NCBI GenBank assembly: GCA_944319935.1 | Contig: CALUFM010000002.1 | Coordinates: forward strand, 124,001-188,000 | Length of the DNA stretch: 64,000 bases | Direction: 5' to 3' | Source: an uncultured Prevotella sp. | GTDB taxonomy: Bacteria > Bacteroidota > Bacteroidia > Bacteroidales > Bacteroidaceae | Part shown: in pieces, positions 42,228 through 51,512 of the stretch | Position numbering within the stretch: the first letter of the stretch is position 1 | How the letters are laid out: every line of letters begins with the position of its first letter | Program-made: the position numbers and the translations under genes | Notes under the pieces: generated by a model | Told to the model about the DNA's origin: nothing | Database searches by the model: none | Seen by the model: the letters and a program-made list of their open reading frames with translations, nothing else

Positions 42228-45200
42228 CTATTTTTCGATGTTTTTCTTTTTCTTTTTCCGATTGATGCCGAACATCTCCCAAAACGAATTGAAATCTTTC
42301 TTCAGCATAAGTCCGATACCTTGTGTGTTTAGTGATGATTTGGTGAAATATCGGTCGTTGGTCTGGTTGTAAACTTTCAGGGCTATGTTGCCGTTGGGGG
42401 ACAATAGGTAGCTAATGTCAAAGTCGCCAATGAATGATGTCGTGGCATTGGCGTTGTCACGGTATCCGAACTGGCCGTTTATTATCAGCCTGTTGTTTAA
42501 TAATCGTCCGGAGAGCAGTCCTTCGTATTCTGCATTGTTGAATCCTTCGTCTCCCGTACTTATATTCGCGCCGAAAGTCCAATTGTTGTTTTTTACCAAA
42601 TTACCGAGGATTGTGTTTATTTGTTGACTTATGGTTCCGCTTAACAGGCTTTGCATGGCCAAACTTGTCTGGTTTTGTTGTCCTTGTTCGGCGGAGTTGT
42701 TGTTTTGCAGGTAGAAACGGCCAACACTTAGTAAATAAACGACTTGTTGGTTCATTTCTTCCTCGCTGTTTATAACCGTCCGTACCATTTGTTCCGCATC
42801 GTCGTTGACTGTTGGCATGTCAATGTTGAAGTCAACGTGAGGCGATTGTGGCGTACCGCTGATGTTCATCAGGCAGTCAACCCTTACATTGTTGCTTGAG
42901 AAGCTGTTCCCGAGTTGCAGGTCTGACAGTGGTACACTGTTTACTGTGTATACAGCCTGAAGGTCTAACAATGCATCGTATGGGTCGCCACCAAATACAA
43001 TTGTTCCTCCTTGTTGAAATTGGAAGACTTTCTTTATGATGTTTTGTATAGTCAGGGTGTATACGCCATGGTCGATGAGGTATGTGCCAAACATGTCAAA
43101 TGTTCCTTTGTTGAAATATGACGCCCTTATAGTGCCATTGCCGTTCAGTGCGATATAGTCGTTGGTGTTTTTGTCCATAAGTACACGCAGTGTGGCTGAT
43201 GGAGTCATGTTTATGAGGAAGTCTATTCTTATGTCTGATGGTATGTCTGCCGGCTGTATTTTTTGTGTGGTTGTTGAGTCCGGTATGTATATTGAGTCGG
43301 TTGTCACTTTTGTATCTTTCTCATTCCAAGTTATGAATTGTTGGTCTGATATGGCTTCAGGTGACGCTGCGTTGTATTCTATGAAAGAATTTTCTTCAGG
43401 TGTTATGTCAATGCCTATGTTGACTTTGCCGTGGCCTCCTTGGATGGAACATGTACCAGTCCCATAAGCAGTGCCGTAGAAAGCATCGTTGCCATAACCT
43501 TTTGTGTCATAGCAAAGCAGATTGTTGGTGTTAATGGTCAAGTCGTATGTCAGATTGCTCAGGTTCTTGTGATGTAAAGCTCCGTTTATGATGCCTATGT
43601 TACCGTTTCTGTCTCTGATTGTGTCTGATGTAAATACAATGTTGTCTGGCAAGAAATGTATGGTGTCGTTGCTCAACGTATATGTCACGTTTGTAGGAAT
43701 TATGCGCACATTGCCGTCAGCCACAAGCTCTCCTGTGAGATTTATGGCATTCAATGGCCCGTGTACTCTTACTGCTCCGTGCGCTTTTCCTTCAATGTTG
43801 TCCATAAACGCACCGCAGAAGCTTTCTAAAAACTCAATATTTGTGCCGTCAGCTTTAATTCCGAGGTCTATCCGGTTGTTTGCCGGTGACACGTATCCTG
43901 CAATTATTGTCTTTCCTCCGTTATCCTCATCCGCACATGCGTCTATGTCGATTTGTTTGCCATTCTTGTTCCATCGAACATCCGCTGATAAGCGTCCAAG
44001 CCTTCCTTCTTCGAATAGGAATTGGTTTATGTTGACCTTTGCGTATGCGTCTGGTTCATAGAATACTGATTTTATGTATGCTTCACCGCTAAGGTAGCCG
44101 CTGAACCTTACAGAATGAAAGTTTACAAGGTCAAGCATATAGCTTACGTCAACGTCTTTCATTGCTATTGTTATAGAGTCTGTAGGGCTTTTTGTGGCAA
44201 TGCCGTCAATCCTGATATACTGTTTGTTATGTTCTATCGCGAAACGGTCTATTTTAAGGTCTCCACCGCTGTAAGTTATTTGTGAAGGCAATACATTCCA
44301 TGTTGTGTCATTTACCAATATATGAGAAGGCATTATGTTGACATTTACGCATTGTTTGCCATCCTCGCGTTTACTGAAAATTGTTTCCGTATTAAGTGTT
44401 CCGGCCATGGGCTTCTTCCGCTGGTTGTTGTTCCAGTGTAGCGTGGCGTTTAATCTGTCGTTGAGGGCATTGGCGGTAACGTCAAGTTCCAGCCTATGTC
44501 CATTGTCCATTACTTTTTTCACTTTGCCGTTCACCGCCAATGTGTCACCTGCGGTTCTCATTGACAATGACGCGTTTTCATAAAGACTCCCATTGTAGGT
44601 GAATTTATTGGTAATACAGGATATTTTTATTGAATCGTTCCTGTCATTGATGTATGCATCTATGCTCAGTGGTTTGTCTATATTGAGTGGCATGCCAAAT
44701 AGGGTTGAGAGCCAGTCTGATTTATTGATATTTGCGTTTATTTTGAAGCGGTTGTCTGTTTTACCGTATGCTTTGCAAATAATCGGCAATTTGGAATGCA
44801 GCATGTTGAAAATGCTTTGGTGTAAAGTTTTCAGATTGTAATGTCCTGACAATTCAGCATGGCCGAAATCACTGTTTAGCATGATATGGTTTGGTAATGC
44901 TTTGATTGAAAGGCTGTCAAGATTGTATGATTTTTCATTGGAAAGCATGGAGAAGTTTCTTATATTCAGTTCTCCTTTGAAAAGATTTGCTTCCGTCGAT
45001 GATGTTTGCGTGTCGGCACTTATGTCAAGGTCGAACTTTGCTCCTTTCCATTTGTCTGTAATGTTAAGTGCTGCCAAGTCAAGGTTCCTTACAGTTCCTT
45101 TTATGTCTGTAGATTGTTGAGATGATGACAGATATGTTTTCCCCTCTATGCTTATTTGCCCGTTAGGGTCGTCAACGCTGATTAGTCCTGTGAATGAGGA

Positions 45201-46664
45201 TTTGTCATAAATCCCTTTAGCCGTGATGTTCGTGTATGAATAATTATTGTATTCAAAACGCGGGAATACGCCGTCAATGTCTACATTATATATTTTACCA
45301 TTATATGTGTCACATTTTACGTTGACGGTTGTGGCTAAGATGCCCAACTTGTCATTGTCCAGCAGTTTTCCTACATTTATGCCGTCAGTGTTTATGTAAG
45401 CACTGATGTGATTGTCTGCTTTTTTAGCATTTATTTCAACTAATCCGACACCACTTGTGATTTTTCCGTTAACAGCGAGACTGTTGTTGCTGCCAGACAA
45501 ATCACCTACGAACTCGGTATCCCCGAGATTTACAATTGTATTGTGTAGCTTGCCTGATTTTGCGTTTTTGCCATTATTGCCAAAGGTCTCAAGCAGGTTT
45601 TCGGCATTTTGGGCAGAGCATCTCAGGTGCTTTATGTCAACATGCCAACCCAAGTTGTTATTTGTCTTGGATATATTGCCGTTGGCGATGAGACGCAATC
45701 CTTTGTCTTGTGAGTGTAAGTCAATTCCTCTTATGTTTATGTTGTGTCCGTCGCCGTTGAATGTGAGTTCTGCGTATAGTGGATTTGTTGCGTTTTTTAG
45801 TGACGGGGTAAAGCATGCAAAGTCACTAAGGGTGATTTTTGACAGGTCGAGTTGCCCGTCAAAACTCAAGGTCTCAATGTCGGGCTTGCCGTTTGCGCTG
45901 GTGAAGTTTGCGGCGATGTGGTCTATGCGTATGTCCGTATTTGGCAAAACAAGTTCAAGGCCTGTTAGCGAACATGTTGATTGTTTTTGTTTGTTTGTTG
46001 CCAGTTTGAAATTGAACTTGGCTTTTTTCAGGTCAAGCCCAGAAGCGTCTTTAAATGAAAGTTTTTTTGTGGATACGGACAAGCTGTCGGGCGTATAGTA
46101 AGGTATGGCTATATGTCCGCTGATGTTTTTTATGTCGATATGGCTTAAATTGAAACGTGGCGGGGTGGGGGCTACGTCATGTCTGTCAAATTTTATCGCT
46201 CCGTGCCTTATTATCAGTGAAGTGATGCTTAGCTCCAGGCTGCTTTTCTTGCTTTTGTCTTTTGATGCGAGCGAGTCGAGAACGAATTGGAAGTTTGCTT
46301 TTGACGCAACGTCTTTTTGATAGAATACGGCTTTTAGTCCGAACACTTGCGCAGATGAAATGCTTACGCGTCCGTTCCGTACAAGTTCTCCATAGTCGAT
46401 TTTCGCGGCCAGTCTTGACGACTTAATCATCTGTTTCCCGTTTTTGTCATAAAGGCTGAAGTCGTCTATGATAATCCTGTTGAGGAAGCCGATGTTTACT
46501 TTCCCAACATCAGCCTTTGTTCCAAGCTTGTGTTCAATCGCGCTTTTTACTTGTGTGCCAATCCATTCTTGCACGAAAGGGATATGGACCATTATCACAA
46601 TCGCGGCGTATGCGATGATGATGCTCCATATTGTAGCTTTTATGATGCGTTTAAGGATTTTCAT
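42228..46664 (-). CDS. tamB: Translocation and assembly module protein TamB
   Basis: A 1478-residue AsmA/TamB-superfamily protein. An N-terminal membrane anchor (ATIWSIIIAYAAIVIMVHIP) is followed by a very long run of beta-strands that forms a hydrophobic groove, and by the C-terminal DUF490 (TamB) domain. In that domain INMTPSATLRVLMDKNTNDY, GTFDMFGTYLIDHGVYTLT and GNLVKNNNWTFGANISTGDE are typical. The protein bridges inner and outer membranes and is thought to move lipids, or to help outer-membrane protein assembly, with its TamL/TamA partner. The start at 46664 is set by the membrane anchor; 27 upstream residues are dropped. tamL lies 2.8 kb away on the other strand. Confidence 0.92.
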   Translation of the reverse strand: MKILKRIIKATIWSIIIAYAAIVIMVHIPFVQEWIGTQVKSAIEHKLGTKADVGKVNIGFLNRIIIDDFSLYDKNGKQMIKSSRLAAKIDYGELVRNGRVSISSAQVFGLKAVFYQKDVASKANFQFVLDSLASKDKSKKSSLELSITSLIIRHGAIKFDRHDVAPTPPRFNLSHIDIKNISGHIAIPYYTPDSLSVSTKKLSFKDASGLDLKKAKFNFKLATNKQKQSTCSLTGLELVLPNTDIRIDHIAANFTSANGKPDIETLSFDGQLDLSKITLSDFACFTPSLKNATNPLYAELTFNGDGHNINIRGIDLHSQDKGLRLIANGNISKTNNNLGWHVDIKHLRCSAQNAENLLETFGNNGKNAKSGKLHNTIVNLGDTEFVGDLSGSNNSLAVNGKITSGVGLVEINAKKADNHISAYINTDGINVGKLLDNDKLGILATTVNVKCDTYNGKIYNVDIDGVFPRFEYNNYSYTNITAKGIYDKSSFTGLISVDDPNGQISIEGKTYLSSSQQSTDIKGTVRNLDLAALNITDKWKGAKFDLDISADTQTSSTEANLFKGELNIRNFSMLSNEKSYNLDSLSIKALPNHIMLNSDFGHAELSGHYNLKTLHQSIFNMLHSKLPIICKAYGKTDNRFKINANINKSDWLSTLFGMPLNIDKPLSIDAYINDRNDSIKISCITNKFTYNGSLYENASLSMRTAGDTLAVNGKVKKVMDNGHRLELDVTANALNDRLNATLHWNNNQRKKPMAGTLNTETIFSKREDGKQCVNVNIMPSHILVNDTTWNVLPSQITYSGGDLKIDRFAIEHNKQYIRIDGIATKSPTDSITIAMKDVDVSYMLDLVNFHSVRFSGYLSGEAYIKSVFYEPDAYAKVNINQFLFEEGRLGRLSADVRWNKNGKQIDIDACADEDNGGKTIIAGYVSPANNRIDLGIKADGTNIEFLESFCGAFMDNIEGKAHGAVRVHGPLNAINLTGELVADGNVRIIPTNVTYTLSNDTIHFLPDNIVFTSDTIRDRNGNIGIINGALHHKNLSNLTYDLTINTNNLLCYDTKGYGNDAFYGTAYGTGTCSIQGGHGKVNIGIDITPEENSFIEYNAASPEAISDQQFITWNEKDTKVTTDSIYIPDSTTTQKIQPADIPSDIRIDFLINMTPSATLRVLMDKNTNDYIALNGNGTIRASYFNKGTFDMFGTYLIDHGVYTLTIQNIIKKVFQFQQGGTIVFGGDPYDALLDLQAVYTVNSVPLSDLQLGNSFSSNNVRVDCLMNISGTPQSPHVDFNIDMPTVNDDAEQMVRTVINSEEEMNQQVVYLLSVGRFYLQNNNSAEQGQQNQTSLAMQSLLSGTISQQINTILGNLVKNNNWTFGANISTGDEGFNNAEYEGLLSGRLLNNRLIINGQFGYRDNANATTSFIGDFDISYLLSPNGNIALKVYNQTNDRYFTKSSLNTQGIGLMLKKDFNSFWEMFGINRKKKKKNIEK

Positions 46665-46742
46665 TTTTAGTGTAAGCGTGACTTGGCTCACTTGTTCTTG
46701 TTGTGTGTGGATTATGCCTTGCGGCTTAAACCTGTATTTGTG

Positions 46743-46750
46743 CAAAGGTA
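46743..46750 (-). promoter_or_regulatory. Promoter -7 element for tamB
   Basis: TACCTTTG on the minus strand, 78 bases before the start codon. No exact -33 box. Confidence 0.5.
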
Positions 46751-46868
46751 AGCAATTCTGTTGGAATAAAACTGCTTGAATGCTTATTTTATGCAGCCAA
46801 GATGCATTAAGGCAGTCTGCATGGTGTAATTTTGTCTCAATTTATCATCTCGTATCGTTATTTTTGTT

Positions 46869-46876
46869 TACCTTTG
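46869..46876 (+). promoter_or_regulatory. Promoter -7 element for the plus-strand glycosyltransferase
   Basis: TACCTTTG, 64 bases before the start codon at 46941. No exact -33 box. Confidence 0.45.
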
Positions 46877-46940
46877 TCAAAGTTCTTGCCATAGTTTGTT
46901 GGCGGCACAATGTTGTAATGTTGGCTTGTTTGTTGAAAAA

Positions 46941-47888
46941 ATGAAGCTTAGTGTCATCATTCCGGTTTACCGTGTAGAGCATACTCTTGAGCGATGTGTC
47001 AGGAGTGTGCTGTCACAAGATTGCACAGATTGTGAGGTCATATTGGTGGACGACGGTTCGCCTGATGCCAGTGGGGTTATCTGTGACAGGCTTGCGTCGG
47101 AGTGTTCAAGGATAAAAGTTGTACACAAGGAAAACGGCGGATTGAGCGACGCAAGGAACAAGGGGCTTGACGTGGCTTGTGGCGATTATGTGACTTTTGT
47201 TGATTCGGATGATTATCTGGCGGAAAATACGTATCGCCCGTTGATGGATATTGTTTCTTCTCATCCAGAATATGATATTTTGGAATATCCGGTTTTCGTA
47301 TATATTGGCGGCAAGGACGAGAGGATGCTTTCATTTCGTGATGTTGAGTATCGTTCGGCTGCTGATTATTGGCTCTCGTGCAAGGCTTATACGCACTCGT
47401 ATGCTTGGAACAAGATATACCGTATGGATTTGTTCAAGGATGTCAGGTTTCCGGTGGGCAAGGTTTTTGAAGATGTTCACACCTTGCCGTTGTTGTTGGC
47501 GAAGGCAAAAGTTGTGGCGGCAACCGGTGTCGGAATGTATTGCTATTGTTGGAATCCTGGTGGAATAACGGCTACGGCAAGCGGAGACGATTTGGCGAGC
47601 TTGTTGCGCGCCCACCAGCGTGTGCTTGGCAATTTGATTGAAAGCCATTCTTCAACCATCGAGTTTCTGGAATATTACATCAAAGTCTTGAACATCCAAT
47701 GCGATGTATGCAGATTGTCAGGGGCGGGGATAACCACGCCTGAAGTCAAGTTCGCTTTTTTCAAGCCTTTGCGGGATTTGATGAAAGCTGGCGGCGGCAA
47801 GGATGCGCTGAAATTCGTCATATACAAGGCATTTGGCATTCGTGGGTTGTGCCTGTATAACAAGATAAGATATATGTTCCACAGGTGA
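46941..47888 (+). CDS. Family 2 glycosyltransferase
   Basis: A 315-residue GT-A-fold glycosyltransferase. The opening MKLSVIIPVYRVEHTLERCV, VILVDDGSPDASGVICDRLA, ENGGLSDARNKGLD and the metal motif VTFVDSDDYL are the GT2 signature, so it moves a sugar from a nucleotide donor using a divalent metal. The C-terminal half is family-specific, including SYAWNKIYRMDLFKDVRFPV and FEDVHTLPLLLAKA, typical of capsule or LPS side-chain enzymes. The acceptor is unknown. The start is the second Met (46941). The gene is convergent with the next glycosyltransferase. Confidence 0.92.
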   Translation: MKLSVIIPVYRVEHTLERCVRSVLSQDCTDCEVILVDDGSPDASGVICDRLASECSRIKVVHKENGGLSDARNKGLDVACGDYVTFVDSDDYLAENTYRPLMDIVSSHPEYDILEYPVFVYIGGKDERMLSFRDVEYRSAADYWLSCKAYTHSYAWNKIYRMDLFKDVRFPVGKVFEDVHTLPLLLAKAKVVAATGVGMYCYCWNPGGITATASGDDLASLLRAHQRVLGNLIESHSSTIEFLEYYIKVLNIQCDVCRLSGAGITTPEVKFAFFKPLRDLMKAGGGKDALKFVIYKAFGIRGLCLYNKIRYMFHR

Positions 47889-47908
47889 TGGCCTGAACGC
47901 CATCCTTT

Positions 47909-49030
47909 TTACAACGCCTTTCCCTTTGTTTTTCTTGACAATATTTGTTCGTAGAAGTCCACGTATTGCGCCGCCACTTTCTTGTAGTCGTGATGTTTGT
48001 GTATGTATTCCACGCTTTGGTGTTTCAGGCGCATTATTTCTTCGTCTTTGAGCAATGCCAGCTTTTTCAAGCTTTCATATACGCTTTGGTAGTCAGGGGT
48101 TACATTGACGATGGGACGCAATTTAGTCTCGTTGATGATGTCATAATTTTCTTCTTCCCCTCCGCCGACGCATATAATTCCTTTCGACATGGCCAGCAGG
48201 GCGTTCATGGCCGGAGTGTAGCTGTATAGCTGGTCTAATATTACGTCGCTGCCGTTCATCATCTTTTCGTATGTCTTAAATGGCACAGATTCGGCTTTTT
48301 CTATTTCCACCTGTTCAGGGTAATCCCTTGCTATGGCTTCGGCCGCTTTCAGCATGATGTCAGTCCCCTTATATTCGCTCCGGGCTTTGTTTATTCCGAT
48401 AAAGATTTTCAGCTTGCCTTTCTTTTCCACGAGTTCGGCGTCTTGCGGCTTTATAGGGAAAGGTATGAAAACGGTTTTCCCCTTGTGCATGTCCTTGTAG
48501 CAAACCCAGTATTCATACAGTCCTGCCACGATGCCGTCGCATTCGTCGGCTATTTTCCTGTTGAGCCGCTCCTTGGCCGTTCCGAGCCAGTCGTTTTGTT
48601 CCTTTATGGCATCGGTGTTGGTTCTTCGCTGTGTGCCTATGTTGAAATCGCTGTATCTCAGCGGCATGTCGAAGGTGCATGTCTTCACCCAGTACCAGTC
48701 CATGCCGAACGCTCCCAGCACGACGGCCTTGTTGTGCTTCTTCAGGTATCCGTATATGTGGAAAAGGCGTTCGGCCTTCAGTTCCATGAACATCGGGTTA
48801 ATCAGTTGCACGATGTCGTATCCTCTCAGCCTTGGCAGTACGGTTGCCAGCTTGAGCATCAGTGACACTCCGCCGACCTTTCCAGGTGTGCGTTTTAGGG
48901 ATATGTCGGCAGGGTAGTTCTTCCAGAAGTCGCCGTTGGATGCCACGGTCACTGTATGGCCCAACGCCCTAAGTCCTTCTGCCAATGTTGCGTGTACATT
49001 GCTGTATTCGCCTAATAGCAATATTTTCAC
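47909..49030 (-). CDS. Family 4-like glycosyltransferase
   Basis: A 373-residue GT-B-type enzyme. The N-terminal half opens MKILLLGEYSNVHATLAEGL, has a Rossmann fold, and includes GAFGMDWYWVKTCTF and WVCYKDMHKGKTVFIPFPI. The C-terminal half contains IGINKARSEYKGTDIMLKAA and DVILDQLYSYTPAMNALLAM, then GGGEEENYDI, where GT4 enzymes bind the donor phosphates. This is a retaining transferase for surface polysaccharide. It lies 15 bases after the next upstream glycosyltransferase gene on the minus strand, so the two are one transcript. Substrates are not readable. Confidence 0.85.
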   Translation of the reverse strand: MKILLLGEYSNVHATLAEGLRALGHTVTVASNGDFWKNYPADISLKRTPGKVGGVSLMLKLATVLPRLRGYDIVQLINPMFMELKAERLFHIYGYLKKHNKAVVLGAFGMDWYWVKTCTFDMPLRYSDFNIGTQRRTNTDAIKEQNDWLGTAKERLNRKIADECDGIVAGLYEYWVCYKDMHKGKTVFIPFPIKPQDAELVEKKGKLKIFIGINKARSEYKGTDIMLKAAEAIARDYPEQVEIEKAESVPFKTYEKMMNGSDVILDQLYSYTPAMNALLAMSKGIICVGGGEEENYDIINETKLRPIVNVTPDYQSVYESLKKLALLKDEEIMRLKHQSVEYIHKHHDYKKVAAQYVDFYEQILSRKTKGKAL

Positions 49031-49045
49031 GGGTTTGGTTTTTTG

Positions 49046-50002
49046 TTATTTCAGTATTATGCTCATCACGTTTCTTACCGCCTTGTTTTTGGAAACAATC
49101 CTGAACAGGGTGTATTTCGAGGTGTAGTTGTGCTTTGGCAGCGGGAACAGGCCTTTGGCTTCAAGTCGGGCTATCCTTGCCGTGAATTGCCTCTTTGAGC
49201 GCGTGAAGGTTACCGTATTGTAAATATAGTCCATCGTCAGTTGGGCTATGCGCCGTCTCAGTGCTTCTTCTTTTTCTTTGGGCAATTTACGCGCCAAGCC
49301 GTCAAGGCGGGTTATGACATGCTCCATGTCGTTGAGCCTTTTTATTATATTGCGTCTTGCCTTGTTTGTGGTTATCGAGCGTTCACGTTTGCGGTAGTAA
49401 TATGCCGTAATGTCGGTGTCGTAGATTTTGTTTGCCTGCAAAATCAGTTGCGATGTGAACTCGCCGTCCTCATAAAGCGCGCCAGGCGTAAACCAGATGC
49501 CGTCATGTGTCTCTTTCCTGAACACATAGCAGCACACGGTGTCCCTTACGTTGTTGTTCAGCATGTACTGTGTGCCGCTTACGGGGCTTGCTTTCTTGTA
49601 GGTGGGGCGTATGTGTTGGGGCGATGTCCGTGTGAATTTGAACAAGACCATGTCAGGCTTTTCATGTCTTACGATGTCCAGGCATTGCTCGTATGACTCT
49701 GGAATCAGGTAGTCGTCGCCGTCAACGAACTGGACATATCGCCCTGTGGCTACACGCAGCCCCGTGTTACGTGCTTCGCTTATTCCCTTGTTGGTTTGCC
49801 TGATGTATGTTATTTCATTTCCGTATTCATCCAGCAGGCCTGTCAAGCTTGTGTCTGAACCGTCGTCAACGAGTACAATCTCCCTTTCATCCTTGCCGAG
49901 CGATAATGTCAGGATGTTGTCGATGCATTCGGCAAGCATCTCCACAGGCAGGTTGTAGCATGTTATTATGAAGCTGATTAACGGTTGGCGGTTGTTGTTC
50001 AT
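49046..50002 (-). CDS. Family 2 glycosyltransferase
   Basis: A 318-residue GT-A-fold enzyme with LISFIITCYNLPVEMLAECI, EIVLVDDGSDTSLTGLL, NKGISEARNTGLRVATGRYV and the metal motif QFVDGDDYL. The C-terminal part, including LYEDGEFTSQLILQANKIYD, TDITAYYYRKRERSIT and a basic helical tail, is common in Bacteroidales polysaccharide clusters. The start at 50002 is chosen because residues before it (an extra 34) are not transferase-like. It is first of the two-gene minus-strand unit. Its -7 promoter element sits only four bases upstream of this start. Confidence 0.92.
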   Translation of the reverse strand: MNNNRQPLISFIITCYNLPVEMLAECIDNILTLSLGKDEREIVLVDDGSDTSLTGLLDEYGNEITYIRQTNKGISEARNTGLRVATGRYVQFVDGDDYLIPESYEQCLDIVRHEKPDMVLFKFTRTSPQHIRPTYKKASPVSGTQYMLNNNVRDTVCCYVFRKETHDGIWFTPGALYEDGEFTSQLILQANKIYDTDITAYYYRKRERSITTNKARRNIIKRLNDMEHVITRLDGLARKLPKEKEEALRRRIAQLTMDYIYNTVTFTRSKRQFTARIARLEAKGLFPLPKHNYTSKYTLFRIVSKNKAVRNVMSIILK

Positions 50003-50006
50003 GATG

Positions 50007-50014
50007 CAAAAGTA
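50007..50014 (-). promoter_or_regulatory. Promoter -7 element adjacent to the glycosyltransferase start codon
   Basis: TACTTTTG on the minus strand ends four bases before the ATG at 50002. Transcription would start at or inside the start codon, giving a leaderless mRNA if this is the true promoter. Confidence 0.4.
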
Positions 50015-50104
50015 ATATTTTTTGATGAAAATGGCAACTAAAAACTTATTCAATATGCTGTGGCGTCCATCATGTCGTGCCATATAATCTGTGTAGGCAC
50101 GCAT

Positions 50105-50615
50105 GTTTCCGTATATGGCGTTTTGTTTGTAAAAAAAGTGTTTTGCTTACATTCTGGTTTTGCTTGACACTTTATGCTGGTGGCGCATGGGTGCAAGTAA
50201 GCTGAAAAAGTAAAAAAGCGGTGATTTAAAGCATGGGTGTAAATGACTTGCCGTCAGTAGGTTATGCAATGTTCAACAATAACGTGCGTTACTGAAACGT
50301 TGTGCTTGCGGGGTGATATATGGCCTTTCGCCATGGTAAAGGCTGTGTCTGGGAGTGCCGGAAGCCGTCTTTTTGCCACTCGGGGACGGCTTTTCATCTA
50401 CATAAATGGTTGTGAGGTTCATACGTTGCCGTGTTTTGGGACAAATTCTGGATGATTTTATTCCTAAAGGGGACAACGCCTGATGCTGTAGCCTGTAAAC
50501 GTTGCTTGTTTTCAGGATGTCATGCAAATGACATATTGTTAAATTTGTTTGCCGTATGCTGTAAATGTGATATTGTCATTTTTCATGCGTTACGTGGTGG
50601 CGCATGCCTTTTTGA
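50105..50615. other. Intergenic region of about 0.5 kb without a convincing gene
   Basis: Between the glycosyltransferase pair and the acidic-protein gene. Short open frames here are low-complexity and not conserved-looking. An 8-base stem AAGCCGTC/GACGGCTT occurs at 50362-50392. The stretch ATGGCCTTTCGCC at 50320 recurs at 1194. It looks like dispersed intergenic repeat debris. Confidence 0.55.
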
Positions 50616-50623
50616 CAAGACAA

Positions 50624-50662
50624 AAAGAAACGGCGGCACAACAAATGTGCCGCCGTTTCTTT
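50624..50662 (-). terminator. Intrinsic terminator of the acidic-protein gene
   Basis: Perfect 17-base stem AAAGAAACGGCGGCACA (50624-50640) with 50646-50662. On the minus strand it is followed by a T-rich stretch. It lies 21 bases after the stop codon. Confidence 0.92.
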
Positions 50663-50683
50663 GGTTTATGGTGTTTAGTTGTC

Positions 50684-51487
50684 TTAATATTCGTCATCCT
50701 CAACCACGTCTTCGGCGGCGAGGTCAAGGTCTTCCGGGTTTTCCTCTATTGTCGTGCGGTAGCTTTCTTCGGTAAGCTTGTCTTCGTCGAAAGCGTCGTC
50801 GTCGTCGGTCTCGTCATAGCCGTTGTTGTCTTCGGGCAGGTCTTCGTCCTCGTCTTCATCCGACATTTTCCCGTTTTCGTCAGAATCTATTTTCAGTCGT
50901 GGCTTCTCGGCTTCAGGCTTTAGTTTGGCGAATATTGCCTCAATCCATGCGCCTTTGGGTATTTCAAGGACGGAAAAGCCGTCGGCCACTTTCTTTTCGT
51001 ACATTCCTCCTGGCTTGTGCAGACGGTCTTTGGGCAGGGTTGTAGTGCTGATGTCAAATCCGCTTTGTATGATGTCCTGTATGCTTTGTGACAATGAGTC
51101 CCATCCACCGCCGAAGTTCCTGTCAATGACTTCCATCAGTTTGTCGGCGGATATGTGGCGTATGTTTTCATACGTGAGGTCTGTCACACGCATTATGGGC
51201 TTCTTCTTGATTCCCACTTTTGCGTCTTGGCCGTCAGCGGCGCGCATCGTGCCTACTTTGAAGCCGCGCGCTTCATATTTCTTTATTATCTCAGGCCTGT
51301 CGATTTTGATTTCTTCTAATTCGAATGCGCTTTTTATTATGTCTATGTAATGGCGGATGTTTTCTTTTATGTCGGCATCTTTTTCCGCAGCTTCAATCAT
51401 CCGGAATATGTCGTTTTCTTGCATATCCCAAACATTGCTTTTGTTCAATGTCTTTAGTGTGAGTGATTTCTTGTCAATATTTTTCAT
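50684..51487 (-). CDS. Unrecognised protein with a strongly acidic C-terminal tail
   Basis: A 267-residue protein that I do not assign to a family. The first ~190 residues look folded: a helical opening (LNKSNVWDMQENDIFRMIEA, then ENIRHYIDIIKSAFELEEIK), a basic patch (KKYEARGFKVG), and GGGWDSLSQSIQDIIQSGFD. The last ~75 residues are almost all Asp, Glu, Asn and Gly (DEDEDEDLPEDNNGYDETDD and EENPEDLDLAAEDVVEDDEY). The pattern of a compact domain plus an acidic tail is like nucleic-acid mimic or histone-chaperone-like proteins, which is inference. No signal peptide or membrane helix is present. The gene is 25 bases after the omega-amidase stop codon and ends at a terminator; the upstream Met at 51526 overlaps that gene and is not preferred. 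Confidence 0.8.
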   Translation of the reverse strand: MKNIDKKSLTLKTLNKSNVWDMQENDIFRMIEAAEKDADIKENIRHYIDIIKSAFELEEIKIDRPEIIKKYEARGFKVGTMRAADGQDAKVGIKKKPIMRVTDLTYENIRHISADKLMEVIDRNFGGGWDSLSQSIQDIIQSGFDISTTTLPKDRLHKPGGMYEKKVADGFSVLEIPKGAWIEAIFAKLKPEAEKPRLKIDSDENGKMSDEDEDEDLPEDNNGYDETDDDDAFDEDKLTEESYRTTIEENPEDLDLAAEDVVEDDEY

Positions 51488-51512
51488 GTTGTGGATGAAT
51501 TTTTTTGTTGTT

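Noticed and set aside
50264..50775. Several plus-strand frames of 60-125 codons between the glycosyltransferases and the acidic-protein gene
   Set aside because: Low-complexity or Cys-rich products with no homology, overlapping a clear terminator hairpin at 50624-50662; not supported as genes.
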